Shown in pieces: positions 9,923 to 22,220 of a stretch of 64,000 nucleotides of DNA. The notes under the pieces were generated by a model. It saw only the letters and a program-made list of their open reading frames with translations. It searched no databases and was not told the origin of the DNA. Within the stretch, counting starts at the first letter, position 1. The number at the start of each line of letters is the position of its first letter. The stretch spans positions 23,788,518 to 23,852,517 of the forward strand of contig JABAKD010000002.1 in the NCBI GenBank assembly GCA_012845835.1. Reading direction: 5' to 3'. The DNA is from Undaria pinnatifida. Lineage: Eukaryota; Sar; Phaeophyceae; Laminariales; Alariaceae. The translations under genes were made by a program, and so were the position numbers.

Positions 9923-11680
9923 GTAGACTATGTCGGTAGTAGCTAACACGAAAATATGTGGGGAAAGGAAAGGGGGGGGGAGGTGGGCAGAGGGTCAGAG
10001 GAGATGCTACTGCTTTACGAAAGAATATTCGATTAATATCGGAACGACATGTACGCTACATTGTCGAAGGGCAGTAGTAATAGTAAAATAATTTATTTGT
10101 ATGAGGTTTGAGAAAATATTCGTGTGGGAAACATGTTTGCGGAAGTGATGTGACTATTGCGCCGATGCAGAAGCAGGGGGTGGGTATTTGCTTTGTTTTG
10201 CACGACGCGAGTGTGTCACATGAGCTAAAGTTTTTTGGCTTTGGTGCGTGCGCACGTGCGTGGGAATTGGCTCCATGGCAGAAAGTACCGTGTAAGGGCC
10301 ATTTCTAACGAACATAAAAAAAAAAAATCCGGAATCGTAACAAATAAAAACTTGAATAGTTTCACAAATCGTGAAATTTTTCTCAGGATTCCCGATTTTG
10401 AATTGTTTTTGAACAAAAAGAAACAAAAAGCCTGAAAATTGATGTCAGGATTCCTGAGAACAAAAAAAGAGACTTTTCAGAAATGCAATATGTCAGAAAT
10501 CGTGATAGTTTCCGTTCCTTAGGAACTACCCTAAAAACGAGCAAGATTTCGCACTCCCCTGGGCAAATTATCCGGGCCGATTTCCACCGTAACACGGTGA
10601 GGGCACACCCCACGAAAAGGGCGACTTTGGAAAAAGATTCAATTCTTTTTTCCCCCTCACGAAAATGTCGACTTTTGGAGGAAAAGACTTGAGTAAAAAA
10701 AAAAAAATCCAACGCGCAATATATCATATATTTTTTTTCATTTTTTTTATAATATATATATATATATCCCGTGGGGCGGTTGTCTGGGGGCGATTTTCTC
10801 TCAAAATAACAAGGCGAGCGGGTGGGTGGGCTTGGGTACACGCGAGGAAAACGGTGGCTTTGCTTTGTAAAGATTACGCAAGATGATGGATGATAAACCC
10901 CGTGGGGTGGTTTTATTATCAGGGCCGATTTTTTTTGTCCAAGGAAAGGCGGCGGAGTACGGCGGCTTGCACAAGATAGGGGCAACATTTTTCGGCTATA
11001 ACGGGGCGCTCCTCGTCGTGGCTACGGCAGGGGGGGGGGGTTCATTCTTGGGGGCTTTTTTTGCAGGGGCCGGGGGGTCAGTCGCTCGCGCAACTGATCC
11101 CCTATTTCTCTGCGGTATGAAGCTACGCAATAGCTTTCTTGAGCTAACTAATGGCTTTTGTGCATTTTTGTTTTTTTTTGCGACATGAAACGGCCATAGA
11201 ATGAATGGTTAATAGCTACACGCCGCGCCAAAACAAAATCGCCTTATACGCACGTACGAAAAGTATTTTATTTTTCATTTTTTTTCGTTGGGGTACAATA
11301 TCGCTCGTGCAAGTGCGTGGGAAAAAAGACAGCCCAGTCGTGAAAAGGGGAGGGAGGACAAAATATCCCCTACGGCCATAACCATGGTCTCGCCCAACCC
11401 AAAAAAAACGCTGGAATGTGCTTTTTTTTTGTAAACTTTATGCCATGGGGGAGTTCCATTGGGTTTGTGCCTTTTTTTTCTGTTTGCTCAAGGTTAACTG
11501 GCTTTGGGTGAGATGATGCAAGAGAGATGCCCAAGCGAGGAAGAGCCTCACAAAAAAAAAATCGATTCGCCTCCACCGTGGGATGGGTCATGGTCCCGAC
11601 GAGGTAGGCGTTCCCGTGAAGACCGCGCTTCTCGGCGTTTGGCGCTGTCCCCCGTTGTCGAGGAAAAAAAAAACAGCCTT
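9923..11680. other. Gene-free AT-run-rich spacer
   Basis: Many A/T homopolymers and an (AT)n patch near 10,750. A copy of dispersed repeat E lies at about 10,990-11,250. No supported coding region. Confidence 0.5.
10990..11250 (+). repeat. Dispersed repeat E, copy 1
   Basis: Contains a T-run/GC(G)AC, GGGTCA and CGCTCGCGCAA block, then TTTTTGCGACATGAAACGGC and AATAGCTACACGCCGCGCCA. Related copies at 13,560-13,770, 13,780-13,980, 36,130-36,390 and 39,300-39,520. Confidence 0.6.
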
Positions 11681-11699
11681 GGAAAGTTGTTCTGGGCGG

Positions 11700-13560
11700 G
11701 TTGCTGTCTTTTGGGCGCTATATACCCGAATAAGGTACCTTGTACGAGTAACGTTTTTGACAGTAATGTATTTGGTTTGGTGTGGCCTTTTGTCGTCACG
11801 AAGCAGCATGTTCCGTCTTGCGTTGATCACACTTTCGTCAGCAAACGTCATCCGGAGTACTCCAACTCCCAGCCCGGCCGCCACTGCTGTCAACGGGCTT
11901 TTCCATCCTTGGCCTATCCCGTAACTACTACCACTACTACTGCAGTAGTTTTACACGTTTCTTTTTATGAAAAATAACGTAGCACCTGCCGGCGACGTAT
12001 CGCCAAGTAACGGATACCCTGGACTACCGTAAAGTTTTTTTTTCTTGTTTCGCTAACCTCTCGGGCGATTACTGTTCTGTTCACATATCGTCAGCAACGC
12101 CTCCCGAAGTGGTCCAACTCCCACCCTACCACTGTCAGCGAGCTTGTCCACCTTGGGCCTGTCCCGCAACTACTAGTGCAGCTGTGCACACCACTATTTC
12201 ATCTCTAGTCCTTCCGACGATGTGCGGTGGGCAATACAATCCAACATAGAGCGAACACCCGTGCCCCCTTCTCGGCGGTACGTAACGCAAAAAAGTGTAC
12301 ACGTTGAAAATGCCACCCTGGAGTTCCGTAGGTTGCGATTTTGCTCAGCTCCATCTATCTCTCCGGCACGTGCTGATTTTTTTTTTCAAGTTCATCAGCA
12401 CTACCGTCGTCCCCGGGTTACTCCAACTCCGGCCCACTGCCATCAATGAGAGTTTATCGCCACCCTAGGCCTTTGCCGAACTGTGAATACATGTCTGTCA
12501 GCTGTACACTCGTTACTGCTTAGTTTGCTTCTCGAAAATGCGCAGTGTGTGCGTTATTCCGGTTTAGAACATATACTCTCGTCACTTTTCGGCGGCACGT
12601 AAACGCAGCGGTTTTAATCGTATACCTGGTACCTTGTATGCGCCGCCCTGAACTTCCGATCGTTTTTGTGGTTTTTTGCTAAGCTTTCAGGCACGTGCCA
12701 TTCCGTCAGCAACGTCACCCGGAGTACTCCGACTCCAACTTTACCACTCTCAATAAGTTTTTTCCGCCCTTGGCGTGTCCCACAATGGCTACTGAGGGTT
12801 GATAATATGATCATGTAATTGGCCTTCCGGCAAATGTGCAGTGCGTGATTCATCGCAAACATAGAATGAATACTGGTGCTTCTTTTCGGCGGTACCTGGC
12901 GCAAAAGTTGCACGCACTGCACTTCTATTGTATAGGACTGCCCTGGGCTTCCACACGTTGTGATTTTTGCCAAGCTCTCTTGGGCACGTGTTGTTTTGTT
13001 CATATTCGCCAAAACGACGTCATCCGAAGCACTCCGATTCCCGCCCACTACTACCCGAAAGCTTTTCCACCCTTGTCCTGTCTTGTCCTGCAGCTACTGC
13101 TGTCGGTTGCTCTGTGTACACCTTGTAAATACCACCGGAGGCTTCAGCGCGACATAATCTTGCTTAAGCTTTCCGGCACTTGCTCTTTTTCTTTGTTCGC
13201 ATTCGTCCGCAACGTCACCCGGAGTACTCCAACTACCACCCACCACGGTCGTCAAACTTCTCCAAACATACGACCATCATCGATGAGTTTTTCCACCGTT
13301 CGGTCTGTCCCGCAACTACTCTTACCAGTTATACACATTGTGTATAACAGTACCCTGGACTTCCGTACGTTGAGATTTTGCCCCCAAGTTCTCAGGCACG
13401 CCCTTGCATTATGTTTTCTTTTTTGCCTTCTGACAAGGTGCAGCGCATGATTCATTCCAACATAGAACGAATGCTGGCATTCCTTATCGGCAGTGCGCTA
13501 CGCAAGAGTTGGTGTACGTTGCGTTTTTCTGCGTTTGGACTTCCGTACGTTGTGATGTTG
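11700..13560 (+). repeat. Degenerate ~300-bp tandem repeat, about six units
   Basis: Each unit carries ATAGAACGAAT (variants), TTCGGCGGTACGTAACGCAA, a CCCTGG-CTTCCG-CGTTG-GATTTTGC block, CCGGCACGTG, TCGTCAGCAACGTCACCCGG, AGTACTCCAACTCCC and a CCTTGGCCTGTCCCGCAACT block. Fragments of the same unit recur at 14,690-14,805, 15,090-15,140 and 15,990-16,090. Frames across it are not genes. Confidence 0.7.
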
Positions 13561-13980
13561 CTAAGATCCCCAAGGGATCACTTTTTGGGCCCTTTTTTTG
13601 CTATGGGTGAGGGTCACTATTACTAGCCCGAGCAACCCCTCTGTTCCTTCGCAGTCTAACAAGATTTCGTGCCGTTTTTTTAGCGGTATAAAGTCGCTGT
13701 GGGATAGATGGTGAGCTACGCTGCGCCAAACGAATAACTAGCCGAACTCACAGCTGACGTCCTTGCAACAATTTTATAAAATAGCCTCACAATTTTTTTT
13801 TTTTGTTCAGTGAGGTGCTGCAGAGAGTCAGTTCCTTCGCAGTCGCAAGATTTCGTGCCGTTTTTTTTGTTTTTTTTTTGTATGAAATCGCCGTGAAATG
13901 GTTGTAACAGCTATACGCTGCGCCAAACCAATAGCCTAAAACACATTTTTTTTTTTTTTTTCTGTGAGGAGCCATCCCAC
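13560..13980 (+). repeat. Dispersed repeat E, two adjacent copies
   Basis: Two units (13,560-13,770 and 13,780-13,980) share TTCCTTCGCAGTC, AAGATTTCGTGCCGTTTTTT, a GTGRAAT/GGTTG block and TACGCTGCGCCAAAC. Confidence 0.65.
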
Positions 13981-14110
13981 GCTAGCAAGGGTGCAGCAGA
14001 AGGTTCCTGTGCTCCTAGCATGAGTGAGCTCAATATATCTCACCCCTAAAAATAACTTCGAAGGCATTCGTTCGCACAACCCGACCGAGTTTCTATGCCT
14101 TAGTTAAGTC
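13975..14110 (+). repeat. Dispersed repeat F (CTTCGAAGGCATTCG family)
   Basis: CATCCCACGCTAGCAAGGGT, GCAGCAGAAG, GAGCTCAATAT, then CTTCGAAGGCATTCGTTCGC and CAACCCGACC. Same-sense copies at 15,160-15,310 and 50,310-50,600; opposite-sense at 20,945-21,260, 31,660-31,800 and 37,375-37,690. Confidence 0.65.
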
Positions 14111-14179
14111 CTAAAACAATGTGTACTCGTGAAATTACTTGACTAATGACTAACCGGTAGTTCCTCACTTGAGGAGCTC

Positions 14180-14596
14180 AATCGGACACAAACACACCAT
14201 TAGTCAATCCAACAACTGCAATCCCTATCGAACACAAATACACTAAAGCCAATCTAACAACTGCAACCCCTATCGGATACAAACACACTATTAGTCAATC
14301 CAACAGCTGCAATCCCTATCGGACACAAACACACTATTAGTCAATCCGACAGCTGCAATCCCTATCGTACACAAACACACTATTAGTCAATCCAACAACT
14401 GCAATCCCTATCGGACACAAACACACGATTAGTCAATTCAACAACTGCAATCCCTATCGGACACAAACACACTATTAGTCAATCCAACAACTGCAACCCC
14501 TATCGGACACAAACACACTATTTGTCAATTCAACAACTGCAACCCCTATCGGACACAAACACACTATTAGTCAATCCAACAACTGCAACTCCTATT
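14180..14596. repeat. 46-bp minisatellite, about nine units
   Basis: Unit built from TAGTCAATCCAACAACTGCA followed by ATCCCTATCGGACACAAACA and CACTAT. Spacing of the TAGTCAAT motif is 46 bp. There are no unique spacers, so this is not a CRISPR array. Confidence 0.92.
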
Positions 14597-14805
14597 GCGG
14601 GATGACTCTGAGGTGCGGAGTGAGTCAGGCCAGCGGCTCAAACCAGCGGTGAAAGACGGCATGCCCCCCTTACACCGCAACCTTCGGTTCCGAGACGTGC
14701 CGCTTTGTTCACGTTCGTCAGCAAAGGTAAATCTGGAGTACTCCACGTCCCAGTCGCCACTATCAAGTGAGCTTTTCCCGCCCTCGGCCAGTGCTCTCGC
14801 AACGG

Positions 14806-14806
14806 T

Positions 14807-14874
<68 letters not shown>

Positions 14875-14877
14875 ATG

Positions 14878-14930
<53 letters not shown>

Positions 14931-14965
14931 GCTACTACTACTACTACTACTGCTACTACTACTAC
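14806..14965. repeat. (CTA)n microsatellite
   Basis: About 53 trinucleotide units with rare ATG/CTG variants. It yields poly-Thr, poly-Leu and poly-Ser frames that are not genes. Confidence 0.97.
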
Positions 14966-15159
14966 GGGTTGTGCACGTTGTTTTGTGTGTTACTACTACC
15001 TTGCGCTTCCCGGACGTTAACGATTTCGTGTTAGCTCTTAGGCACGTGTTTACGTATCTTCGCTCGTTCGCCGCTCGACAGTTATTCAGTGGATTAACTC
15101 GATCCAATATAGAACGACTCCTCGTGGTCCATTGTCGGTGGTTACTCAACGCAACAGCT

Positions 15160-15310
15160 GAATCGTCACACGCTAGGGCTGCAGCAGATTCTAAGAATTT
15201 TCTGAGCTCCTAATGGGAGGATCTCAATCAATATCAACATCACCCGAAACATGACTTCGAAGGCATTCGTTCGCGCAACCCGACCAACCCTTCCATGCGC
15301 CAAACCTTCA
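15160..15310 (+). repeat. Dispersed repeat F, copy
   Basis: ACACGCTAGGGCTGCAGCAG, TTCTAAGAATTTTCTGAGCT, then ACCCGAAACATGACTTCGAA and GGCATTCGTTCGCGCAACCC. Confidence 0.7.
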
Positions 15311-15960
15311 AAAAGTACAGGTGCACCTTTTTTTTGTGTTTTTTTTTCTGGGCCTGCTTCCTCGCCCGAGGAGCTTGCTCTATGTGCGAAAACCTCACCC
15401 CATTAAAAACTCATTTTTGAGTAAACTGAAAATGAAACGCTCCCCATGGTCTAGGTATAGAAAGTAATTGATCATAAAGAAAAACAAAAAATGACGAAAA
15501 TTCCGACGATTCTTGTGTTAAGGAGCGCCGTCCCGCCATTCCGAAAAAGTTTTTTTTTTGCCATATATAGGGCTAAATCTGTCGTAGCACACGTCAGTAT
15601 TGGGCACTTCCTCAGTCGGGAAACCCCGTGTCAGGTTAGACGTCTTTTGGCCGAAATTGTAGCCTTCACGAGAGGTCTAGATTATTGTCGAGGATAAAGC
15701 ATGGAAATCGGGGAATAATTTCGATACCTGAGTTTAAATGTGGTCGACCAAATTTTCAACAACAAGAAAACGCTGGATTTTTTCCTGGACAAAGTTCTAT
15801 GGGTAGGGTTGGGGTCTAAAGTAGTGTTCTGGGCTTTTTTTTGGTATTTTCTTGTGTCATAATACTGGAAGCACACGTGGGCCCAACCAAACTTCCCGAT
15901 TTCCATACTTTTATTCAATACAACCATCCAGAATTGCGGTAAAGGCGGCTCGGCCAAAAT
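15310..15960. repeat. MITE-like elements related to family A
   Basis: Carries the internal landmarks of the family-A elements: CTCGCCCGAGGAGCTT, GGTCTAGGTATA, ATTCCGACGATTCTTGTGTT, AAGGAGCGCCGTC, and near 15,590 GTCGTAGCAC. Boundaries are less clear than for the 31.9-kb copy. Confidence 0.5.
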
Positions 15961-16249
15961 TGACTACCCCCTCGGAAAGCTCGCGTCTTCCGTACGTTGG
16001 TGTTGTACTGCCCCTCCCAGTCGCACCGCGATCCTTCGGTACGTTGTGAGTTTTTGCTTAAATTCTCACCTGGGCACGTGCTTTATTTTGTGCGGACGCA
16101 GGTGCTGATGTCTGCGATGCTTTCGAGCCAGACGAAGGACCCCGTCACGGCTGGCGCCATGAACCGGATGAGAGAGGTGAGCCACAAGTGAACCACGCGT
16201 GCTGCGGTAGGATATGCAGCGCTTTTCGTATGGTATATACTCTCTGGGT

Positions 16250-16900
16250 TGCAATACTATCAATGGAGAAGCGTGGGGGGTACAAGACTTAATGGGGGGG
16301 GGGAAAGGATAGAACCAAGGGTAAGGCAAGCGGGAAAAAAAAGTACGTAGAACAGGAAGAGCGTCCAGAGATATGGAATGCCAAGAGAAGGGTTAGGCAT
16401 GAACATGCATATAAACGGCGCAACGGACTGCGCGAAGACACTGAAACTGCATTTTCGCGTCAGCGACCTAGACCCGCCCGAAATAAAAAAAAGGTAAATC
16501 GTGGGCGGGAGGAAAAGGAGGAAACTGCACAGATGTGCCCTTTGAGGCAAAATAACAGAGTAGAACCTACATAGATGTGAACTGTACAAGAAGGAACGGA
16601 ATGTGTTGGAGGAGGAGATGAGAAAAAGAGATTATTGTGACGCGGAGAAGTTTTGTACGCTAGACAGTGGCGAAAAAATGATCGCTATCCTAGGAGACGG
16701 ATGGTGGCCACAGCATGCAAAACGAGAAGGGAATAAGACAAGCACACAAGGTTTTATCGTAATATGTGGAAAACAAAAACGTAAAGGGTGCTCAAATGTT
16801 GGAGGTGACTCAGTTGGGAGTAGGAACGATGCTCCATCTTGTAAGGAATGCGTGGTCAAAGTGGTCAAATGATTAAGGCAAGCAACAGACTGGTACGCCA
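16250..16900 (+). mobile_element. 5'-truncated LINE fragment
   Basis: Aligns by eye to 4,990-5,634 of the LINE: ATGGAGAAGCGTGGGGGGTA, GGTAAGGCAAGCGG, GATCGCTATCCTAGGAGACG, GATGGTGGCCACAG, AATGTTGGAGGTG, GGAGTAGGAACGATGCTCCA and AAGGCAAGCAACAGA. The coding part is broken; 16,603-16,872 keeps an 89-codon remnant of the C-terminus. Five-prime truncation is typical of target-primed reverse transcription. Confidence 0.82.
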
Positions 16901-17587
16901 CCTCCCCTGCCGCGGTATTCTCGCCTTCGAAGATCCGGAGAACCGTTAGAGGTTCCGGGGGTAAATCGAAAAATCAAGGGCATGCAGCAGCACACGTCGC
17001 AGGATGGGAGAGCTCAAACTACGTACCTGGTAGAGCAGTACTGCAATACGAAGTATACACGTATGGTGGATCACAGCAACTGCTGCCGTTTAATATACTA
17101 TACCGGCCTGGATGCAACCAACACTCTGAAACAACTATCGTGAAGGCGGTAGTGGTGGTGATAGTGACGGCGGTGGGCCTGATTGCCACCAAAACCCTGA
17201 TAACGTGGTGGTGGTGATGGTGGTGGTGGTGGGGGTGGTCGTATTCGTTGTGATGGTGGTGGTGGCGCGCCCCAAGCTCCTCTGACGCTCCATTTCGCAC
17301 GGGTATGAGCGTTTATGAGCCTGTTTGATTTTCTGCGCGTGCGTGCGTGTGCCGTATTTATTTAACAGTGGCACGCACGCATCTCTGTGCTTGCGCCACG
17401 TCAACACCTTTAGAACTACACACACGTTTTTGAGGACACGCTACTTGGAATCCGGGTGAGATCATGTTTGCTGTAGTGGACGAGTTAAGGCGAGCTCGCT
17501 CGCGTCGTCGTTCTATGCAATCCATTGTTTTTATGTCCGGCGCGTACCACCACGTGCGCGACTGAGCCTTCCATGGTGACTTTCACC
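16900..17587. repeat. Spacer with GT/GGT-rich simple sequence
   Basis: No gene. Imperfect GGTGGTG repeats occupy roughly 17,140-17,275 and give His-rich frames on the other strand. Confidence 0.6.
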
Positions 17588-17711
17588 AACCCAACCGACC
17601 CGACCCGACCCAACCCAACCTACCCGACCCAACCCAACCTACCCAACACGACCCAACCCAACCCAACCCTAACCAAACCAACACGACCCAACCCAACACA
17701 ACACAACACAA
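17588..17711. repeat. (CCCAA/ACCCG)n array
   Basis: CCGACCCGACCCAACCCAAC-type tandem pentamers grading into ACACAACACA. Related in composition to the GGGTC arrays, with A replacing G. Confidence 0.9.
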
Positions 17712-18834
17712 TTGGCTACTCTCCAGGCATGTGCTCCCGTTCCTCTGGGAGCGGCATCCCTCGCTGCCGCCGTTGATGAAGAATCCCTGGTGGAGATGCT
17801 GTATCCTGTCAGCTTCGCCAGCACGAAGGCGAGTCGAGTTCGTAATACAGGAACACGAGGAACTGATTGCGGATCGCCTCGCCATTATTCTGCACAGGAA
17901 AACAGTAGTCTAGATTCAGTCTCTACCCAAAAGCGTAGCACGCGAGAGCGCCTAGAGAATGATGTGCCGGCATAAGAAGTTAAGAACGCACCAAGTATAC
18001 AAGGAAGACAGCATTTAGGGTTCCCTTTTTCCCGTTCACACTGCAAGGATAACGTATTTGGAGAAGTTACGACTACAGCATCTATCATTAGGGTATTTGC
18101 AGTTTACCAACTTCGGGTAGTTAGGAGTTGAGGGTAGGAACGCATGTAATAAGATTAGTATTGAAACCGTCGAACGTCAATGTCCCACGCCAACTCAACC
18201 CGTGAAAAGAAGAAAAAAATGAGGCCAGAAACGTGTTTTCCTACCATTTTGTTTATAGTACCTATTTTTTTTCTCGTGGGGTTTGGTTAGTTAAGATATA
18301 CTTGGGTTAAATTATGGCGTTGGTCGGTTTCAATGCCACTTTTGATACCGTTTTTACATTTTTCCCAGCCCAGCAGAGGTTGAAAACCGCAAACACCCCA
18401 CGCATTGGTTCAATTGCCTCCCGCCAATGTACAGTGCACAATTCATTCCATATACAACGGAGTACTCGTGCCCCGTATGCCAACTTTTTCTTCTGGTCCA
18501 CGCGTGGTGGGAAAAATTCGCTACCGATCTATATCCATACTCTCAGCTGTCCACATCATGGTCTATATGTCCATGTTCTTAGTTGTTTAATAGTAGATAT
18601 TTGTGTAGATACACTGTAACCGTGTGGAGCGCTAATACTACAATGACTGGTGGATTGAAAAGGCGGATCCTACCGTCACTGGTTGCTGCTAGGAATATAC
18701 ATTACCCTTGTGTGACTATATCTCTGCTTCGTGGCCTCCACATATAAGCTGATAGCTCGTACTTGGAAGCGCTCGTCCCGCCCCCCTCCGTCTATGGCCT
18801 TACAAACCAATGCCACGTGTGACAATCTCCCCCC
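17712..18834. other. No recognised gene
   Basis: About 1.1 kb. Short plus-strand frames at 17,712-17,975 lack any signature. 18,300-18,500 has weak similarity to the ~300-bp family (ATTCATTCCATATACAACGG). Confidence 0.4.
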
Positions 18835-19070
18835 CCCAACATACTTTCTCCGTCACGAAAGGGATGCGTGACCAATAGTTAAATGACTAAGGCAAGCAAC
18901 AAATCAGTACCCCCCCCCCCCACCCAACGTACTGAGCGCCCAAAATGTTGGAGGTGTCTCTATTAGGAGCAGGAACGGTGCTCCGTCTCGTTTGCAGGAG
19001 TGCGTGGTCAATGATCAATTTACTAAGGCAAGCAGCACCCCTGAGTACCCCCCCCCCCCCCCTCCCCGCT
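18835..19070 (+). mobile_element. Two adjacent LINE 3' tails
   Basis: Tail 1 (18,835-18,922): GGGATGCGTGACCAATAGTT, GACTAAGGCAAGCAACAAAT, CAGTACC and a C-run. Tail 2 (18,925-19,070): GAGCGCCCAAAATGTTGGAG, GGAGCAGGAACGGTGCTCCG, TGCGTGGTCAATGATCAATT, GAGTACC and a C-run. Both retain only the last ~90-150 bp. Confidence 0.8.
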
Positions 19071-20459
19071 CGCACACGCCTCCTGCTTAGGCGAAACACA
19101 TCATGATGGTATGTAAACGGCTGGCCAAGGCTGAGGACGGGCGAAAGGCTGGAGCGATTCCAAGCACCGTAGAAGGTGAAGGCTAGAGCTACGGCAAAAA
19201 TAGGGTTGTGGGCTGGCGTCAGAAATTTTGGGCTAAGGAAATCGTGCTCAACGGTGAGCGCTACACTAAATGCTACCTGGGTATATACTAGCCTATGCTC
19301 AAGGCTGTTGAATGGTGGCGTCACAGTAAGAATCTGAGTCTCACTCCAAATGGGAGTTTCTTGTTGGCGGGCCTATACTTCGTCCAAGTGTTTTGCCCCA
19401 TTACCGAGGCTCCTCGCTTGAAGAGCTCTTATCCCTCTCCCAACAGACTGATTTTTCGGGGAAAGCAAAAAAAAACAACGACGAACAGTCCCATGGCCTA
19501 CAGGGTGTGACCACGAAAAGTTATCTGTATTTAACAAAAAAAAAAGATGAAATTCCGACCATTTTGGATTAAGGAGGAGGAGCTCGCCCCGTCACACTAG
19601 AAAAGCTAGCTTTCAGCCAAAAACAAATCTCCCTCTCTCGTACCACGTGTCGTTACGGGTGCAGTTGTGCAGAGGATGACATTTCCCGGAAGGTTGGCTT
19701 GTCACCCTTTTTCTCCACAGCAACGTCGATCCGGCATTCACTGATACCGTTAGATGAACCGTGTTTATATTTTCATGGAAGCTGCACCTTTTTCGGGGGC
19801 AGTCGTTATCTAAACCTGCGCTCTGATTGTCTACAACGTACATATGTATACACCAAGAATTGACAAGTTTTGTGGCTGTATCAATAATTTTCAGGCTGGC
19901 TGAACCCAACCTTACCTTCCTCGACGAGACCGGGCCTGTCCGTACCTAAGTTTATCGGCACTGCCGCCTTTTTCTATTTTTTCCGCGAGTATAGGTTTGA
20001 TGGACCTTCCCGGGGTGGGACCTAAAATGACGTATCTCGTCATGGACGTTGCCTGGGGGCGGATCGAGGGGATCTGCGTCGATACTCATGTGCACAGGTG
20101 ATCATGCTTGCAACCAGGGGGGGGTGAAGGCCGGCGGGAGGAAGGGGGGGGAGAGGTGTTGTTGACGTCGAAGTCGCGGCATCGGTCAGGCTAACGCTTT
20201 TTCACGCTCTTTTTTAAGGGGGGTTTTAAGGGGGATGCTGTCTACAGGCTTTATTGTTCCACAGGTATACCGTCAAGTTCACGGTTGTTCTGGGACGCCC
20301 TCCCCACTTGAGCAGACACTGAACATCCTCGAGACTTTCGAGATAAAATGACGCTAAGCCAAATACAAAAGCTCCCGCGGGCTACATACAGTATAGATAG
20401 CAAACATCTTTTTTTTTGTATGGTGAACACCGGATCCGAAATATTGAAAACAAGGTTTT
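19071..20459. other. Spacer with MITE-like remnant
   Basis: 19,380-19,620 resembles the family-A landmarks (GAGGCTCCTCGCTTGAAGAG, AAATTCCGACCATTTTGGAT, TAAGGAGG). The rest, to 20,459, has no supported gene or repeat. Confidence 0.45.
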
Positions 20460-20740
20460 TCGCGGATCGGATCGGATGACTGCTTGCAGGTCGGGCCGGG
20501 TCACGGCGGGGCCGGGTCAGGGTGGTGATGTTTCGAAAACCTCCTCCTGACCCCACCGACCTGCCTGACTCGACCCATCCGATTTTGAGCACCTCCTGAC
20601 CCGACTCGACCCGACCCGACCCGACCCGACCCGACCCGACCCGACCCGACCCGACCCGACCCGACCCGACCCGACCCGCGAAATTTTGAAAGCATCCTGA
20701 CCCGACCCGCCGCGGGCCGGGTCGTGACCCGTGAAAATAC
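20460..20740. repeat. (GACCC)n array with spacer units
   Basis: Pure GACCC from about 20,599 to 20,679, flanked on both sides by GGTCAGGGTGGTGATGTTTC and CCTCCTGACCC spacer motifs and by inverted GGGTCG clusters. Confidence 0.93.
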
Positions 20741-20781
20741 TTGAATACTTAGGGTAGCTCTTTAGTTGAGAAGCCCCGTAT

Positions 20782-20831
20782 TGTGATGTGATGTGATGTG
20801 ATGTGATGTGATGTGATGTGATGTGATGTGA
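20782..20831. repeat. (ATGTG)n pentanucleotide microsatellite
   Basis: About ten units of GTGAT. It produces SHHIT-type peptide repeats on the minus strand. Confidence 0.95.
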
Positions 20832-20944
20832 CGTAATGAACGCGTGGGCTTGAAAAAAAGGAACATCCCCTATCGGAGTAGCGTGGTCACATTGTATTAA
20901 TAGCTGCAACACCAGTGCCAAGAGCACACTGCCGCTGGTGCGAG

Positions 20945-21260
20945 TCATCCCACGGTAGGACGGTAGTGGGTTGTTGCACTTTTTTTTGGACCAGCTATTT
21001 CCGACCGGTTGGCCTCCTCAAGCGTGGATCTACCGGTTGGTACGATGATTTTACGGGCCTGTTTCTCGGCTTGAAGACTGTTACTAGCTCGTAGAAAAAG
21101 TTGGTTCTGGGTTTGCGCGAACGAATGTCTTTTGAAAGTAATGTATTCGGGTGAGTTGTTGAGCTCCTCGTATTAGGAGCTCAGAAAATGATTAGAATTT
21201 TCTGCAGCCCGCCCCTACCGTCGGATGACTCCTGTATTTTATGTTGGCGTCGGTGTTGCG
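20945..21260 (+). repeat. Dispersed repeat F, opposite sense
   Basis: CACGGTAGGACGGTAGTGGG, TTGTTGCACTTTT, ACCGGTTG, CCTCAAGCGTGG, then GCGCGAACGAATGTCTTTTG and a GAGCTCAGA end. Similar in order to 37,375-37,690. Confidence 0.6.
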
Positions 21261-22029
21261 TGGGGCTGACGGTTACGTCAGAACGCTTGCGTGCGCGTCA
21301 CACTCTGCCTTGTTTTGGTTCACGTGGCGTGTCTTTTCGCGTTTTTTTTTCTTTCCGCCTTGTTTTTAACGCCGCCCGAGCAAGCAACCCCGCGCTTCTG
21401 CCCCCCCTCCACCCCCCCCCCCCCTTGCTATACAGTGTAGAAACTGTGCGGACGCTTTGGCTGATTTAGACGCTTTCTGTTGCACCCAATTGCTAATCTG
21501 TACGGGTAGTTTGGCTTATTTCGACATTTCTCTCTGATTTTGAAGCCTGTAGAATGGACGCTTGGCTGGCTTGGACGTTTTTTCTGTTTTTTAAGCCTGC
21601 CTGTGGATCGTCGGTCGGTGCGTCGTTTCGCAGGATAAGCAACCGCCTCGGTTGGGTAGACACGTGGAACAGGAGCAAGCCTAAAGCGCAGAACCCGGAG
21701 AAAACCCGGAAGCACCTTCAGGCGTGGCTGCCTCGCGAACACTGGTGAACCGTGCCGTTTCGTGTCTTTGGATCGTGTTAGCTATCTTAGTGCTACTGCG
21801 AAAATATTCCGTGAAAGGCAGTGATAGGTTGTTCCTAAAAACTTGACTGTGGTTTCAAATGCGTCAAATCGAGCGTGATTGAAAGTGGGGCTGTGGAGAA
21901 CGAGGAGGAGGAGGACGACGACAATGGTCTGGATCAGGGTAGAGGGTCGACAGTGGCCCTTTCTCACTGCCCCCTTTCAGAGCTTAACATTTTTACAATT
22001 TTCACGTACGTTTTTGGAGAACACGCCTT
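21261..22029. other. No recognised gene
   Basis: A plus-strand frame at 21,875-22,240 and others lack domain motifs. A C-run at 21,411-21,424. Nothing else seen. Confidence 0.4.
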
Positions 22030-22220
22030 CTTTTTCGTTTTTCGTTCCATCTATTATCTTCGCATTTTTTCTTTCTCCTTCTCCGTCCCTAGACGTAACT
22101 TAAACCCGGGGTCACCAAGCAGGCTCTTCTCCTCCCCCCACCTCCACTACAATACGCGCCTTATTTTGGTCATCGCGAGAAGGGGTACAGGTACAGCACT
22201 TTTTTCCCTCGTCGACTCGC
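22030..22220 (+). repeat. Dispersed repeat D, copy 2
   Basis: TATTATCTTCGCATTTTTTC, CTCCTTCTCCGTCCCTAGAC, CCGGGGTCACCAAGCAGG and a CTTCTCCTCCCCCC end, matching 7640-7790. Confidence 0.6.

Noticed and set aside
10739-10770. (AT)n patch as a promoter
   Set aside because: Simple AT sequence in a gene-free region; no transcript is implied.
14180-14596. Regular 46-bp repeats as a possible CRISPR array
   Set aside because: The repeat occupies the whole unit, with no unique spacers, and the context is eukaryotic.
14763-15213. Poly-Ser, poly-Thr and poly-Leu frames
   Set aside because: The (CTA)n microsatellite read in different frames.
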